Assembly (NCBI GenBank): GCA_973895155.1
Contig: OZ316894.1
Coordinates: forward strand, 9,548,001-9,612,000
Reading direction: 5' to 3'
From: Marsupella aquatica
Lineage: Eukaryota > Marchantiophyta
Length of the DNA: 64,000 bases
Of this stretch, positions 13,833 to 24,666 are shown piece after piece; position 1 is the first letter of the stretch; the number at the start of each line of letters is the position of its first letter. The notes under the pieces are model-generated. The model was not told where the DNA came from. It ran no database searches and saw only the letters and a program-made list of their open reading frames with translations. Both the position numbers and the translations under genes were made by a program.

Positions 13833-16071
13833 ATGCCGACAGGAATTCGAATTAGCAGTCCAGGGCGAGAACAACGTGCTAAATTTCCAGGGGCGGGAGG
13901 AGGAGGAGGAATAGGAGAAGCGTTTTCATGGTTCCCTTCCGCCCCTGGCTCATTGACATCTTCGCTCAAAATCACGCCTCTCACCCCTGCCATTGGGGCC
14001 ACAGTGGAAGGCTTGTCTCTCGCGGACAGCTTGTCCCCGAAAAATCGCGATCAGATCAGGGCAGCATTGCTCAAGTTTCAGGTGCTCGCCCTTGCTCAAT
14101 TGCAATCTTCAGCTATTGGATTCTTTTAGAGCCTGCATCAAAAGCTCGTTCGTATGTTTCCTTGATACTTATCCTCATTCGAACAGGTATCCACCAATAA
14201 GATCCTCTGAAGACACTCATGTGCAATTTGGGTATCTTAGTTGAGCTCTTTGTTTGGGCCTAAGCCATTTTGATTCGCTCCGAGTCGGCGGTCTATTCAA
14301 CAGGTTGAAAGGAAAACAGAGTGTGATTAAAGCATTGGGATTGGAGTATCTAGATGTCGTGCACTTCTAGGCTGGGATCAATGTGCAAGCCGGATACCGT
14401 CGGCCTGTTTCTGGACCGGGCTTCATCGACTCAGCAGGCCAGATGACGGAGTAGATGTCAAGATATCACGGATGCGGGATGCGGAATTTGCTGTAGTCTC
14501 CCTGAGGCTGCCCCGCTGACCTGTCAAATTCGTTCTCTTTAGGCAACATAGGACTCCAAATGCAATGTCGACTGATTTCTCCGGCGAAAGTGTGAACTAA
14601 ATCAGCTGAAAATGCAACTGGAAACGTATCCAGTTCACTTCCTTCGGGGAACTGTTTCAAAGACTAAAGACTGTACCTGACCTTCGTATTAGCATAATGC
14701 AATAGGCCTGATGAAATTGATTCTCTTGAATGGTCCTACTTTTCTTCCACAGGTGCTGATCTTCCGAAAGCAGCCGCTGACCCCTTATCAGCAGCGAAAA
14801 TTTGCTAGATATTTCGGCGAGTTACATATCCACCCGATCTACCCTAACTTGGGCCCGGAGCTGCCGGAGATCACGGTGCTCAAATTCGATGCCGAAAATT
14901 CTCCCGATCAAGCGGATCACAATTGGCATACTGACGTTACATTTATAGACAACCCTCCCTTAGGCTCGATACTGTCAGCCAAAGTGCTGCCTCCGTTGGG
15001 AGGAGATACGTTGTGGGCAAGCGGGATTGCAGCGTACGAGGGTCTCTCGAGGCCTATGCAAACATTGTTGCTCGGGCTGACTGCGGAGCACTCGATCATG
15101 AAGGCATTCCCGGCTCCGAGGTATCAAGAGAAAGCCAGCTGGGACGCTTACGAAAGATGGGAGGAGGCTATCAAAGAAAATCCCCCGGTCGTCCATCCCG
15201 TTGTCAGAACGCATCCTGAGAGCGGTCGGAAGGTAACGAACTCTACTCCATCATCCACCTCGTCGACCTACTATGTCCAACTCCACTTCAGAAGATTGAC
15301 ATTTGGCAAATCAATTCAGACGCATTAAAATCATGAATGCTGAGTAGTGGTGAAGAATTCTCGTTCAGGTTCATTGAACTCGTAATTTGGGAATAGTGAT
15401 GAAGAATTTTCCTTTGGGATCATTTGGGCTCAAGTGCGCAGTCCTGGATCTCCCAACATTTGTGTATGACTACTGCCAGCTGAGTTTTCTTTAGGGCTGC
15501 TGAAGTGGTATTTCACCGATGTGGGTTCACACTTCTGTAGGGATTGTACCGACAACAAGCATAGTTCTCGAACGTTTCGTGAACAGGATTAAATTTCTGT
15601 GGGTGGCAATGTAGCATTGTACCCTAGGATTGCTCTCCAGGTCTCAAACGAAAAGACTCCTTGTCAGGTTGACACAAGACCAGTCCTAGTTCGCATGTTG
15701 AACACTTCGGGCGCACACGTTTTAGATGGAGATGGAGATGGTCAGAATAATTGATCAAGTTCCCCAAAAGTTTACAGTTTGCGTTCCATCAGGGAGATTG
15801 ATTGTTGGTGGGATTGTCTGTGCAGGCACTCTTTGTGAACAGGGGATTCACAGTACGCATTATTGGGTTGAAGCCCTCGGAGAGTGATGCGTTGCTCAAC
15901 TTTCTGTATGAGCACACGACGAAACCAGAGTTCTTCCTGCGCTGGAAGTGGCAAAAGGACGATGTTGCCTTTTGGGACAACCGAGTTACACAGCACTATG
16001 CCACCGCCGATTACATGCCTTACACCCGAGTTATGTACCGCGCCACTGTTATGGGCGACAGGCCTTATTGA
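13833..16071 (+). CDS. TauD-type Fe(II)/2-oxoglutarate dioxygenase (taurine dioxygenase-like)
   Basis: Exons 13833-14081, 14753-15232 and 15826-16071, all phase 0 with GT-AG borders, giving 324 residues against about 283 in E. coli TauD. The extra length is an N-terminal extension of about 45 residues with a Gly-rich run (GAGGGGG), possibly a targeting sequence. The TauD fold starts at [12 protein letters not shown]. Metal ligands are present: H142 and D144 in NWHTDVTF, H300 in TQHYA, and the 2-oxoglutarate-binding Arg at 315, with the same 15-residue spacing from the distal His as in TauD. The family oxidises taurine or related sulfonates, releasing sulfite; substrate here is inferred only. 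The ATG at 13833 is the first in frame; an upstream exon is not excluded. Sequence feel is strongly bacterial/fungal TauD rather than the usual plant 2OG oxygenases, yet the gene is split by two introns. Confidence 0.88.
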
Positions 16072-16335
16072 TGTTGTAGATGATTCACCCATTCGTTGTG
16101 ACGGTTTAGGAACTCCGATTTTTCCAGACTCTCGAGTGCTAGTCTGTGGTCGAAGCAAACCTTGGTCATCTGTTTCTGCTTGAGCGAAGATAATCACTAG
16201 TCTCATGTATATAACAGACTAGTGTATCATACCGACTGTAGAGTAGTCCCCAAAGGTCATTCTGTTTGAGGTATCTGAAGCTGCCTAGCCGTAGCAATGA
16301 GTCCTTTCAACAAAATGAAGTTGAAGTTCTGGTCC

Positions 16336-16565
16336 CTTGAGGCTGGCTAGCAGTGGTCATCTTGAGGTAACTAACTATGGGGTAGTCCCAAACTTTTTGA
16401 GGCTGGCTAGCAGTCGTCAACTGAGGTTACTAACTCCAAACTTTTTGAGGCTGTTTTTCATGACGATTGGTCTTCGTCATCTGAGGTAACTAACAATTGG
16501 GTATTCCCAAGCTTTTGAGGCTGGTTTTTTTCCACGAGGATTGTTACTCGCTTAGCTGAGGTGGC
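16336..16565. repeat. Degenerate tandem repeat of about 50-70 bp, four copies
   Basis: Units begin with ttgaggctgg at about 16337, 16395, 16443 and 16514 and continue through a gtcatctgaggtaactaac-like segment. It lies downstream of the TauD-like gene and probably forms its 3' flank. Confidence 0.8.
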
Positions 16566-17489
16566 CCTATTGGTGTAGTCTGTTTCCTTTCTTCTCTTAC
16601 AAATGTTTCGGAGAATGCGATGTCGACTTATGTCGTACTTTGCCGCTCCTAGTTCCTCGCATTTTGTCTGCCTACTCATCGTCTGCAGCTTTTCCTACTT
16701 GTTAGTAGTGCCATCTGGAGACAAACTTGGGCCTACTCATCATCTGCAGCTTTTCTTACTAACTATATCTGCAGACAAACTTTGGCTGTCTTTCATTTTC
16801 CCGCTCACAGTTCCTCGAATTTTGTCTGCTTACTCATCATCTGCAGCCATTTCAAACTTGCCAAAGTACACTTGCACTGGTGCGGCCGACCTACCTACTT
16901 GTACTTCTCCTAGTGACCTCTACCATTGGCCTATCATTGTACAGTTGAACTCATCCTTCGAGTGGGCTTTGTTATTACGTCTAAAGATTAGCAAGCTATG
17001 TAACCTATCCCCCGTCAAATGATTACTTACATGTATTTAATATCAGTTTTTAAATAGCACAGTGCTGCTTACATGTGATTAAAGTTAGTTGTCAAATAGC
17101 AACAGTAGGCTGTAGAATGATGTTTTAGAAATGTAATCATTGAAGTTTGAACACAATCTTTGCCCGCAACGTACCACTACTCTACAGTGTCCATTGAGAC
17201 CCCCTTGTCAGGAATGAGACGTCGTCTGAAGGCTCTTAGGGCTACTCAACATTGATAGCCAAGCTCCCACGAAAGACACTCTCACTACTGTGCAGAAAGG
17301 TTGAATATTCTAAAACTCTTTTAAAATGCAATGATGTAACTAACCAAGTCCGGGAATTTGTCTGTCATTAAGCATGCTTCCGACAACTGAGGATTCAGTT
17401 CACTGTTTTCTGCTTGGTGTTGTTCTCCCTACACCGTACATCGACATGACAACATAGATGACAGGAATTTGAAGCTTGAACTGTAGAAG
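16566..17489. other. Intergenic, low-copy internal repeats, no gene seen
   Basis: From 16670 to 16860 a motif gcctactcatcrtctgcagc recurs three times, separated by 60-100 bp. The rest to 17489 shows no coding signal. It lies between the TauD-like and PAR1-like genes, which converge. Confidence 0.5.
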
Positions 17490-17765
17490 CACCATGTTCC
17501 ATTATTGATTTCATCGCCCGCAGGGACAATTACAAAAGCTTTGTCTAAGAATGCTCTTTGGGACATATTATGTTGACAAAGGTTGTTTGTTTGGGAGCAA
17601 GACAGTGTCCTCCCGTCATGATTTTGCTACTATGCTATTGAAACATCATGTTTCATTATTGATTTCGTCGCCAGCAGGGACAATGACAAAGTGTCCCTTA
17701 TCTAAGAATTCTATTTGGGACATTTGGCAATGTTTGGGGGCAGGTATCCTCCCACGCTGCATCTA
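17490..17765. repeat. Two-copy tandem repeat, period about 154 bp
   Basis: catgttccattattgattt at 17493 and catgtttcattattgattt at 17647 start two copies. Both continue with gcagggacaat, ctaagaat and ttgggacat in the same order. The second copy is shorter at its end. Confidence 0.8.
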
Positions 17766-18101
17766 AAAACCCTCCCATCATGAATTTGCTATGTGAGCAA
17801 CTATCGTAAGTTACTACATGATAGCAACGGAAGAATGCACAACAGTGAAGGTTGGCTGACTTGACCGAACTTTGGCTTGGGGCTGTGCGATTGACAACAA
17901 CCTCTTCTGGCACACCCGTTACCAGCAATCCGAACCTTATCCTGGCCTCACTAATACTACTTTTTCTGAGTGAAATTGGACTGTCGCATGTGAAGGTCAC
18001 GCAGGCATCATCTCTGTGCCTTTCGCGAAACTTCATGTGCTTCTGCAGCCTTGTTTTCTCTTCGATTTACCGAAGAACGCAATTTCATGGTCGATTTCTG
18101 A

Positions 18102-19149
18102 TTACAAGCCGCTGGACGGTGCTGGGGCTGGTTCCTCAGCAGCGTCCAAGTTCGCATAAAGCTCCTGCTCCTTACGTCGGGGAACCGGCATGTCCCAGCT
18201 TTGGTGTTGGTGGTTTGCGCACATCAGTTTCAAACTTCTACCTGCAAGTCACCATAACACCATATTAAGTCCGAGCTCCAGCTCCAGCTCCAGCATAGCT
18301 TTGTTAATTCTAAGACCTTGTAATTGGTAGGACGGTTGCCAATCTTTTCTGAATGGGGAATCTGCTGGAGACTCTTGTTACACACGATTACTTAGGAGCT
18401 AGCGCTTGAAATAGATGGGCCAACCCAAACCTTTTCGCTCTAAAATTCCTATAAAACACAAGAGCTAAAATTTATGTAAGAGACGCAACTCATAACCTCG
18501 AGCAAGCTAGACTTCCTGGCAAAGATTAATTGCAAGTATGGTCATTCAATGGCGAGTTATGCTCTACCTTCTCCGGCAGCCAAGTTGGTGTAGAGGTCCA
18601 TAAGGTTGGGGCAGTTCACTTGACACTCCGGGGAGCACAGCTTCGCGGTGAAGACCTCCGACTCTAGCGCGTCAGTGGAAAGACCCACAGTCTCTTTCGC
18701 AACACCGCAGGCGTTTGCGCATTGTTGAGTCTCGATGTACTCCACGGGACTTCCCTCGCTCACCAAGATGTCTGATGTCTGCACGACAATACAGTAAGGG
18801 CGACCGAGGCGACTCTTGATTAATTCCGATCGCTTTGATTTTCCTTTGAATCTCCTGTATCTCTGAGACAACTTCACGGTAGCAGTTCGTTAACTTTCTC
18901 GAGAACGTACAGGTCAAATGAAAGACATACCTGGCACACGTGCCAATTCATGTCGCCAGAAAGTGTCTCGAGGACGCATCTCTGTCCCGCGGAGTCTACA
19001 GCGAAAGCACATTCATCCGTTGGCAGCATGCTACAGAAGAGTCGTAACGGCTCTGAGCTGTGAGCCATGGCCACATGCACCAGCGCCGTCAGCAGAACCT
19101 GTACCGAGACGAGAGCTAGGAGCATCGCTATGGTCTGCGGAAGCGCCAT
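18102..19149 (-). CDS. PAR1-like secreted cysteine-rich protein
   Basis: Exons 19149-18931, 18778-18568 and 18241-18102 give 189 residues. Residues 1-29 form a signal peptide (MALPQTIAMLLALVSVQVLL start, Ala-rich end). The mature part shows the PAR1 (photoassimilate-responsive protein) layout: a CxMLPTDECAFAVxSxGxRC motif, then YIETQQCANACGV, LSTDAL, FTAKLCSPxCxxNCPNxxDLY and NLAAGEG. Exon 2 would stop within nine bases of the motif AGEG. Using the donor at 18567 and the acceptor at 18242 instead restores phase and adds a tail ending in APAPSSGL, like the Ala/Pro-rich ends of the family. PAR1 proteins are induced by sugar accumulation and by viral or defence cues in flowering plants; their biochemical role is unknown. 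A TATA-like catatatg lies about 215 bp upstream at 19363-19370. Confidence 0.85.
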
Positions 19150-20287
19150 CTGAAATAAAATTTTCTCTCCCTCGCTTATGCGACGATAAAACACGTACTA
19201 CTCCAGACTCTTAGTAATAGGAAGGCGAAATCTTTCTAAAACAGTTGCAGCGATTCCGATCAAAGTACAGCCGAGATTGATACATACACTCCCAACTCAA
19301 CAGTGAGACTCTCTGAACTCAGCTCAACCTTACCCTGAAACTCGAGAGATTTACGTTCACTTCATATATGTGTGAGTGCTATGATTTCGAGAGTAACAAC
19401 CCGTATTTTTAAGTCTTCACCTGACTATTGACTGTGCTTAGAAATTAGTTGCGAACTAACCCCAGACCAGCTCATGGAGTGAGTGCACAGTCGTGCTGAT
19501 CTGATTGAGTGTTGTCTTCTCCTCTCCGCCTGGAAGTAGACCTCAGAAAGAGGTGTGGCAAATGAATAGAACACTGACAGATTGGTGGGTATGGAAATAA
19601 TCTGGATTCGCCACCGTCTGGTCTCGGTCGACGAGTAGGTGCGGACGTGATGAGAATTATTTTGAAGAAGGCGAATTCGAGAGACCGACTTCCACAGCAA
19701 GCTTCCAATGATTGGAAAAGTACTCTTACTTAGATTTTACACTTGATAGAAAGAAAGTTTTCCTTACATCACAAATGGAGCGAGGATGAGTCGAGGGCTA
19801 CAGCAGTAGCCTCGCTTTGCTTTCGGTCTCATGCACACTGAGATATTATAGAAATGGAAATGATGACGATTCAAGGGTCGATGTCTCGAAGCAGAATTCG
19901 ATCAGCATGATTGTGCACCGTCTCAAATTCAGGAGTAGTAGCGCCACTGAGCGATTGTCTTGCACGGCTTTGACTACACAAGAGCACACCACGATCATTT
20001 CTTTGTGTAGGTGCTGATTCTCTTGTAAGAACGGTTTAGTGGTTGGTGCACCGAAGTTGTAATTCCCATCATACCACTGCGGTCAGCTCGATGCCTCGAT
20101 GGTTTGGTGCAGCCTAGATTTTTAAAGTTATTATTATTATTATTATATTTTTTTGCCTTGAGAAAACCAAATAAATTCCATTCATAGGGCCTCTTTGGTC
20201 TTCTTGGGGTCTTTTGCTTCCCCCCTTTATTAAGTTTTTTCGCCTTTGGGACCATGTCTCAGCAAGCATAAATAGGTGGGGAAGCCC
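19150..20287. other. PAR1-like gene upstream region, no gene seen
   Basis: The minus-strand promoter and 5'UTR of the PAR1-like gene should lie in the first few hundred bases. Short open frames around 19425-19708 lack a credible ATG and family similarity. A short (ATT)n run lies at about 20129-20143. Confidence 0.4.
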
Positions 20288-20398
20288 CGTTTGTTCACTT
20301 CTTTTAGGTTTGGTTTTGTCCACTTGGACCCTCTTTTGTTTGTTCTTGTGTACAGTGTTTGGCCCCTTTCTATAAAAAGTGTGTGTATATCCCAAAAG
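20288..20398 (+). mobile_element. 3' UTR fragment of the LINE-like family also found at 57-59 kb
   Basis: The stretch with gttcacttctttt, ttggttttg, ccacttgg and ttggccc, ending taaaaagt.tgtgtatat, matches 59330-59440 closely, in the same orientation. Only this 3' tail is recognisable, consistent with a heavily 5'-truncated insertion. Confidence 0.6.
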
Positions 20399-20822
20399 GC
20401 AAAACCCAAAAGGCAAAACCCAAGTGGACCTAAGGTAGAGGTGCTACAATCAGGTGGGGCGAAGTTGGCCTCCATAGGTGGGGCCAAAACCAGGGGCCAA
20501 GCTACCCTCCATAGGAGGCAACTAAACCAGGAGTTCACAAACTGCAGCAGGAGCAGCACACTCTTATAGACCCGCCAGTGATCCCCTGCAAGATTCCATC
20601 CAGTGGGTCTATGACAGAATGTTGAGTTCTGTAAGTGTGCCAGGTTTTTTTCTTTTTCGTGAGGTGGTGAGTGTCACCAATTTGCCACCCCTATCAAATT
20701 TTACTAAATTACTTTTTGACCCGTCCTCTCCATCCTAAGCAAGGATGATGAGCGCGAGAGGTAATAAATACAATTCCCTGGAGAAAAGGCCCCTCCATCT
20801 ATTTTTTGGACCACCTCAAGAG

Positions 20823-20959
20823 GAGGTCTAAGTTTTTGACGAAAACGATGTACACATTAGAAAGAAAGGGACCCACAAGGAGCACATTGACTCTTGAGGT
20901 CTAAGTTTTTGAAGAAAACCATGAACACACTAGAAAGAAAGGGACCCACAAGGGAGCAT
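20823..20959. repeat. Two-copy direct repeat, about 63 bp, spaced by 10 bp
   Basis: Copies at 20823-20886 and 20897-20959 share gaggtctaagtttttgaa and agaaagaaagggacccacaa. They differ by a few substitutions. Confidence 0.85.
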
Positions 20960-23900
20960 GACAGATATTGCCTCTAAGTTCATGTAAAGTGAAGTCTGGC
21001 CTGTTCCAACATTTCAATACCCAGGATTGTATCTCACACATAGGAGAAAAAAGGGATTGCTGCCCCTGAGTTCTTGTAAAGCCACCCTAATTAAGGACAG
21101 CAGTCCTATTCAGGCTAATGGTCTGTAGCTTGATGCGAAACTGGCTAGTGGAAGACAAAAGACATAGTCAATTTAGTAAAAAAAGGTGAAAATTTTCAGA
21201 GTTGGAATTTATCAATTTTTGCCACTAAAAATATGCGGGCTGTGGTGTACAGTAGATGATCTTCCGTAGTCATAACTGGGGTTGCGGAAGATGTTCCAAA
21301 AATGGTGGATGGGAGAAAATAAAATCCTAGACAAGAAGCCTGAAAACTTTCTATGTTGAAATTGGCTGCAACAGCATGTTTTGGCTATGTGATAACCAAA
21401 TACCAAAAAAAGCAGACTGCAAAAACTCTTTGACTGCAAGAAACTAAAATGGCCACCTGCAAAGATAGAGTGGAAGCAGGTTAAAACAACTGTTTAACTT
21501 TTCCCAAGTTTACAACAAGGGTAGAAGATCTTGTGAACGGGAATTAAGAATGTCAAAAGGTTACCAAATAAGCACAGATGTGAGCCAGATCTAATATTTT
21601 ACCCTGTTACTTGGGTATTGGAGGTTTGTTCTGCTCAGATTAAAACACACCTGCCCCTATAACGGGCTAAGGGGAACCCGTAGCTCTCATTGTAAAGCTA
21701 GAGCACAGGTTCAAGATGGACTTTGAGCTCCACAAAGGGTGCTGACTGCAAAACCTTTTTTTGGCAAGTATTCCACAAAGGGTGCTAGTGTTCCACCTTT
21801 TATGGTGAGTAGTGAGACATGGAATAAGGTTTTTATAGTGGCAGGTGTGGTTTAAGCATCAACTAGACATATCTTTAAAGTCTGTGCTATTGAAATCTTA
21901 CATATGTTTGAGGGAAGCAACGGTGGATGTGACAAGTTCTTGGAAAGTGAAAATTGAAATTCTTGTGCTTGCCTTCACAGCCAACCCCAATTTTAATGGC
22001 CTTGGTATATCTGAATTCATGCCTCATCATAGGACCTACTATAGAAAGACAACTTTCTTTGCCTGATCCCATCATAGGAACCTCAACTTGAGGTGAAACA
22101 AGTTGAAAAAAGTTATCAATGGTCTGGTCTAGTCTATAATCAAGTCTATCCGCAATGATCCATGAAATATTTAAGGGCGATAGGCTATAATCCCCTAGGT
22201 TTAGCCACCTTGGGGAATTACAGCCCATAACCCTCTTGGGACCATGGGTTATCCTACAGTGCAGTAAGGGATTGCCTAAGTACACATTTGAAAGCATGCA
22301 TGTTCAGTTAAATACACACTTCAAATCTAGTCTTCTTTTATAAACGACAATGAATACATATGCAAAACAGGTGTAATAAAGTATTTGTAAATAATTGCTA
22401 ACATTTTAGATTCCAATTTATGTGTAATTATGTGAACAACATTAAATTACAAAGGATTGGATAAGTGCACATTTTCCTCCAACACCAAAGTAAGTACTGA
22501 CGAGCATGTGGCCATCCAGCAAGAGTGAACAAAGTGCGCAGCTCTCTAAGGGACCTTTTCTCAGGCCTATTCTTCAGTCACAAATAATTGTGACTGGCAA
22601 AACGTTGCTCTTTGACCTCTGAAAGAATACAGACTATTTGAGGTTGGCTAAGGAAGTCTCCAACTGATTTGTGCATATAGTGGATTCTGTTGAATCCCAT
22701 TCTGAATCAAAGCGGGACTCGAAGAGACCATGAAGTAAAATATTCACAGATATAGGCCACTTGGCTGTGCCAATGATTCTAGCCATCCATAGACACTATT
22801 TTTGCCATCCTCAACCCTTTTTCTAATATGTACATTCTTCAGGAGGCCTCAATAGTATCTGAGTGAAACACTATAGAAATTTGTTTCTTATAAAAAAAGT
22901 AGTCTTTGATTTGCATCAATCTTCCCCGTTCGCACACACTATGGACAATTACACTTAATATCCTTCATATATTCTTCACCTCACCTCAAATGCCATGGCA
23001 TTGGCAAACCAGTGTATATTTGTTGATTCCCTTGGAGACTTAATCTTTATTAACTCTGAGAGCCTCTGTTTGCATCCTAAACCTTGCCTGCAAGGGCTCT
23101 ATAGAGAGTTAACATGCCATTGCTGAGATACCATGGGGTTCCCTTTGGGGCATTGAGTGATTCTAGTTAATTTGTTGATGGAATTCTGCAAACATAGTAC
23201 TACTAGGCACATATCTTACACACATTATTTATTGAACATAAAAATAATTCAAAATGTCATTTTTTAAGACTTCAACAGATGAGGATAGTTAAATTCATGC
23301 ACTGAAAATCTCCTCAAGCCCACCAGCTGTTTGTTGGAATAAAATAGAAAGCAAATATTAATGTGACGAAGAAAATATAAAAAATAAGTTGGGGTTTTTT
23401 CTTAAACTTGAGAGTTGTCAATCTAATTTCAATAAATTGGAGAATTAAGGGAACCACAAATCATGGAGGTGTGCCTCTGACTGAAAGATGAGAATCATTT
23501 GTTCTTAATTACCTCTCTTTGCAACCCTTTGCCTAGCTAATTTAGTAACATACTTGGATGGCAACCTGCAATCCTCATTGAATTAACAAAATTAGGTACC
23601 CTCACTTACCTCTTTAATTAGCTTTGGTTCTAACTTGTCAAGTAGCCGTGAGTATGCATGGAAGCATATTTGTGCCACAACTTCCGCTGAGGAAGTGGTG
23701 ACAATTTCAGGGACAATTTTTTGTCTGATTCCAAACAGAGGGCTTATTCACACCCATTGTTGAGGCTAACCTTGGTAAAACAGAGTGGACGAGAAGCCAT
23801 TTTTCAATCTATTTTACCTGCCTGGTTATCCTTGGGATTATCACATATTTGAACCTTTTGGGGAGGTTTGATTGTCCACAATCCCAATAATAGGGTTTGA

Positions 23901-24267
23901 TGCTCCTAGATATTTTCCAGCATCTGATTTAACATTTCTTTTCAAAATGTTGTCGGGTGCCAGGTTCAATTGTAAGAATTCGCAATCTTCAATTGAACTC
24001 CATAAAGCTTGATACTTGTTGAGGAAAGGTTAAACCTCAATTCTTACAGGTAAGCTCGACAATCTTCTGCTTCTCTTTTGAGAATCACACATGGTTGTCA
24101 TATGATATAGGTGTAGATTTTACCTTGGGCCTCAAGTTTAAATAAAAATTGCCCATTCTATCTGTACAAATTACAAATCAGCACCTAGATGGTGAAGTGA
24201 GAGTTGAGTTGTAGGAGTTGACAATTTGCCTCTTCCTCTCTCATTAGTGGGTTCAAGCATGTGGGTT
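20960..24267. other. AT-rich intergenic sequence, no gene recognised
   Basis: No reading frame with family similarity, splice pattern or good start was found on either strand. A tRNA-like patch around 21675-21715 was considered and rejected. Confidence 0.45.
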
Positions 24268-24666
24268 TCATGCTGCCGGCGCTCCTGCCCTCATCCCACA
24301 TAAGATTTCTCTTTGTGCTGCCACTGCCATTTCAGAAGTACTCGCAATGGCAGTCTTCAATCTCTCAACAGACAATCGCAATCTATCAACGGTTTCACTA
24401 TACCTGTCAATAAATTGTTTGGATGCCTCACCATCATCTAAACAAATTGTTTCTAAAAAAGCAGCTGACTCCTCATCTTGCCTGTCTATATCCTTTGTCA
24501 ATGCATCTTGCCATTGTGCACACAATGGAATCAGATCTTGGTACAAAGCAAAGGCTTTTTCGCCTTCTGCTGTCTCAAGTTCTTGAACTAGACGAGAATA
24601 TTGGCTGAAATAGGTTGAAGATGTGGTCGAGGATGCAAATGACATGGAAGCATACAACTTCTCCAT
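24268..24666 (-). CDS. Orphan single-exon ORF, 132 residues, helical
   Basis: Starts with ATG at 24666 and ends at a TGA at 24268. I recognise no family. Residues 1-20 are Ser/Thr-rich (SFASSTTSSTYFSQ). The rest is predicted by eye to be amphipathic helix rich in Glu, Asp, Ala and Leu, with few glycines or prolines until the AGAPAA end, and acidic overall. The composition is protein-like and unlike the surrounding AT-rich DNA, and no neighbouring exon was found. It could be a small lineage-specific gene, an exon of a larger unrecognised gene, or a retrocopy. No transcription signals could be assigned. Confidence 0.45.
   Translation of the reverse strand: MEKLYASMSFASSTTSSTYFSQYSRLVQELETAEGEKAFALYQDLIPLCAQWQDALTKDIDRQDEESAAFLETICLDDGEASKQFIDRYSETVDRLRLSVERLKTAIASTSEMAVAAQREILCGMRAGAPAA

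Noticed and set aside
21660-21720. tRNA-like patch (tagctctcattgtaaagc, then ggttcaag)
   Set aside because: A-box to B-box spacing is too short for a tRNA, and no stems pair convincingly.
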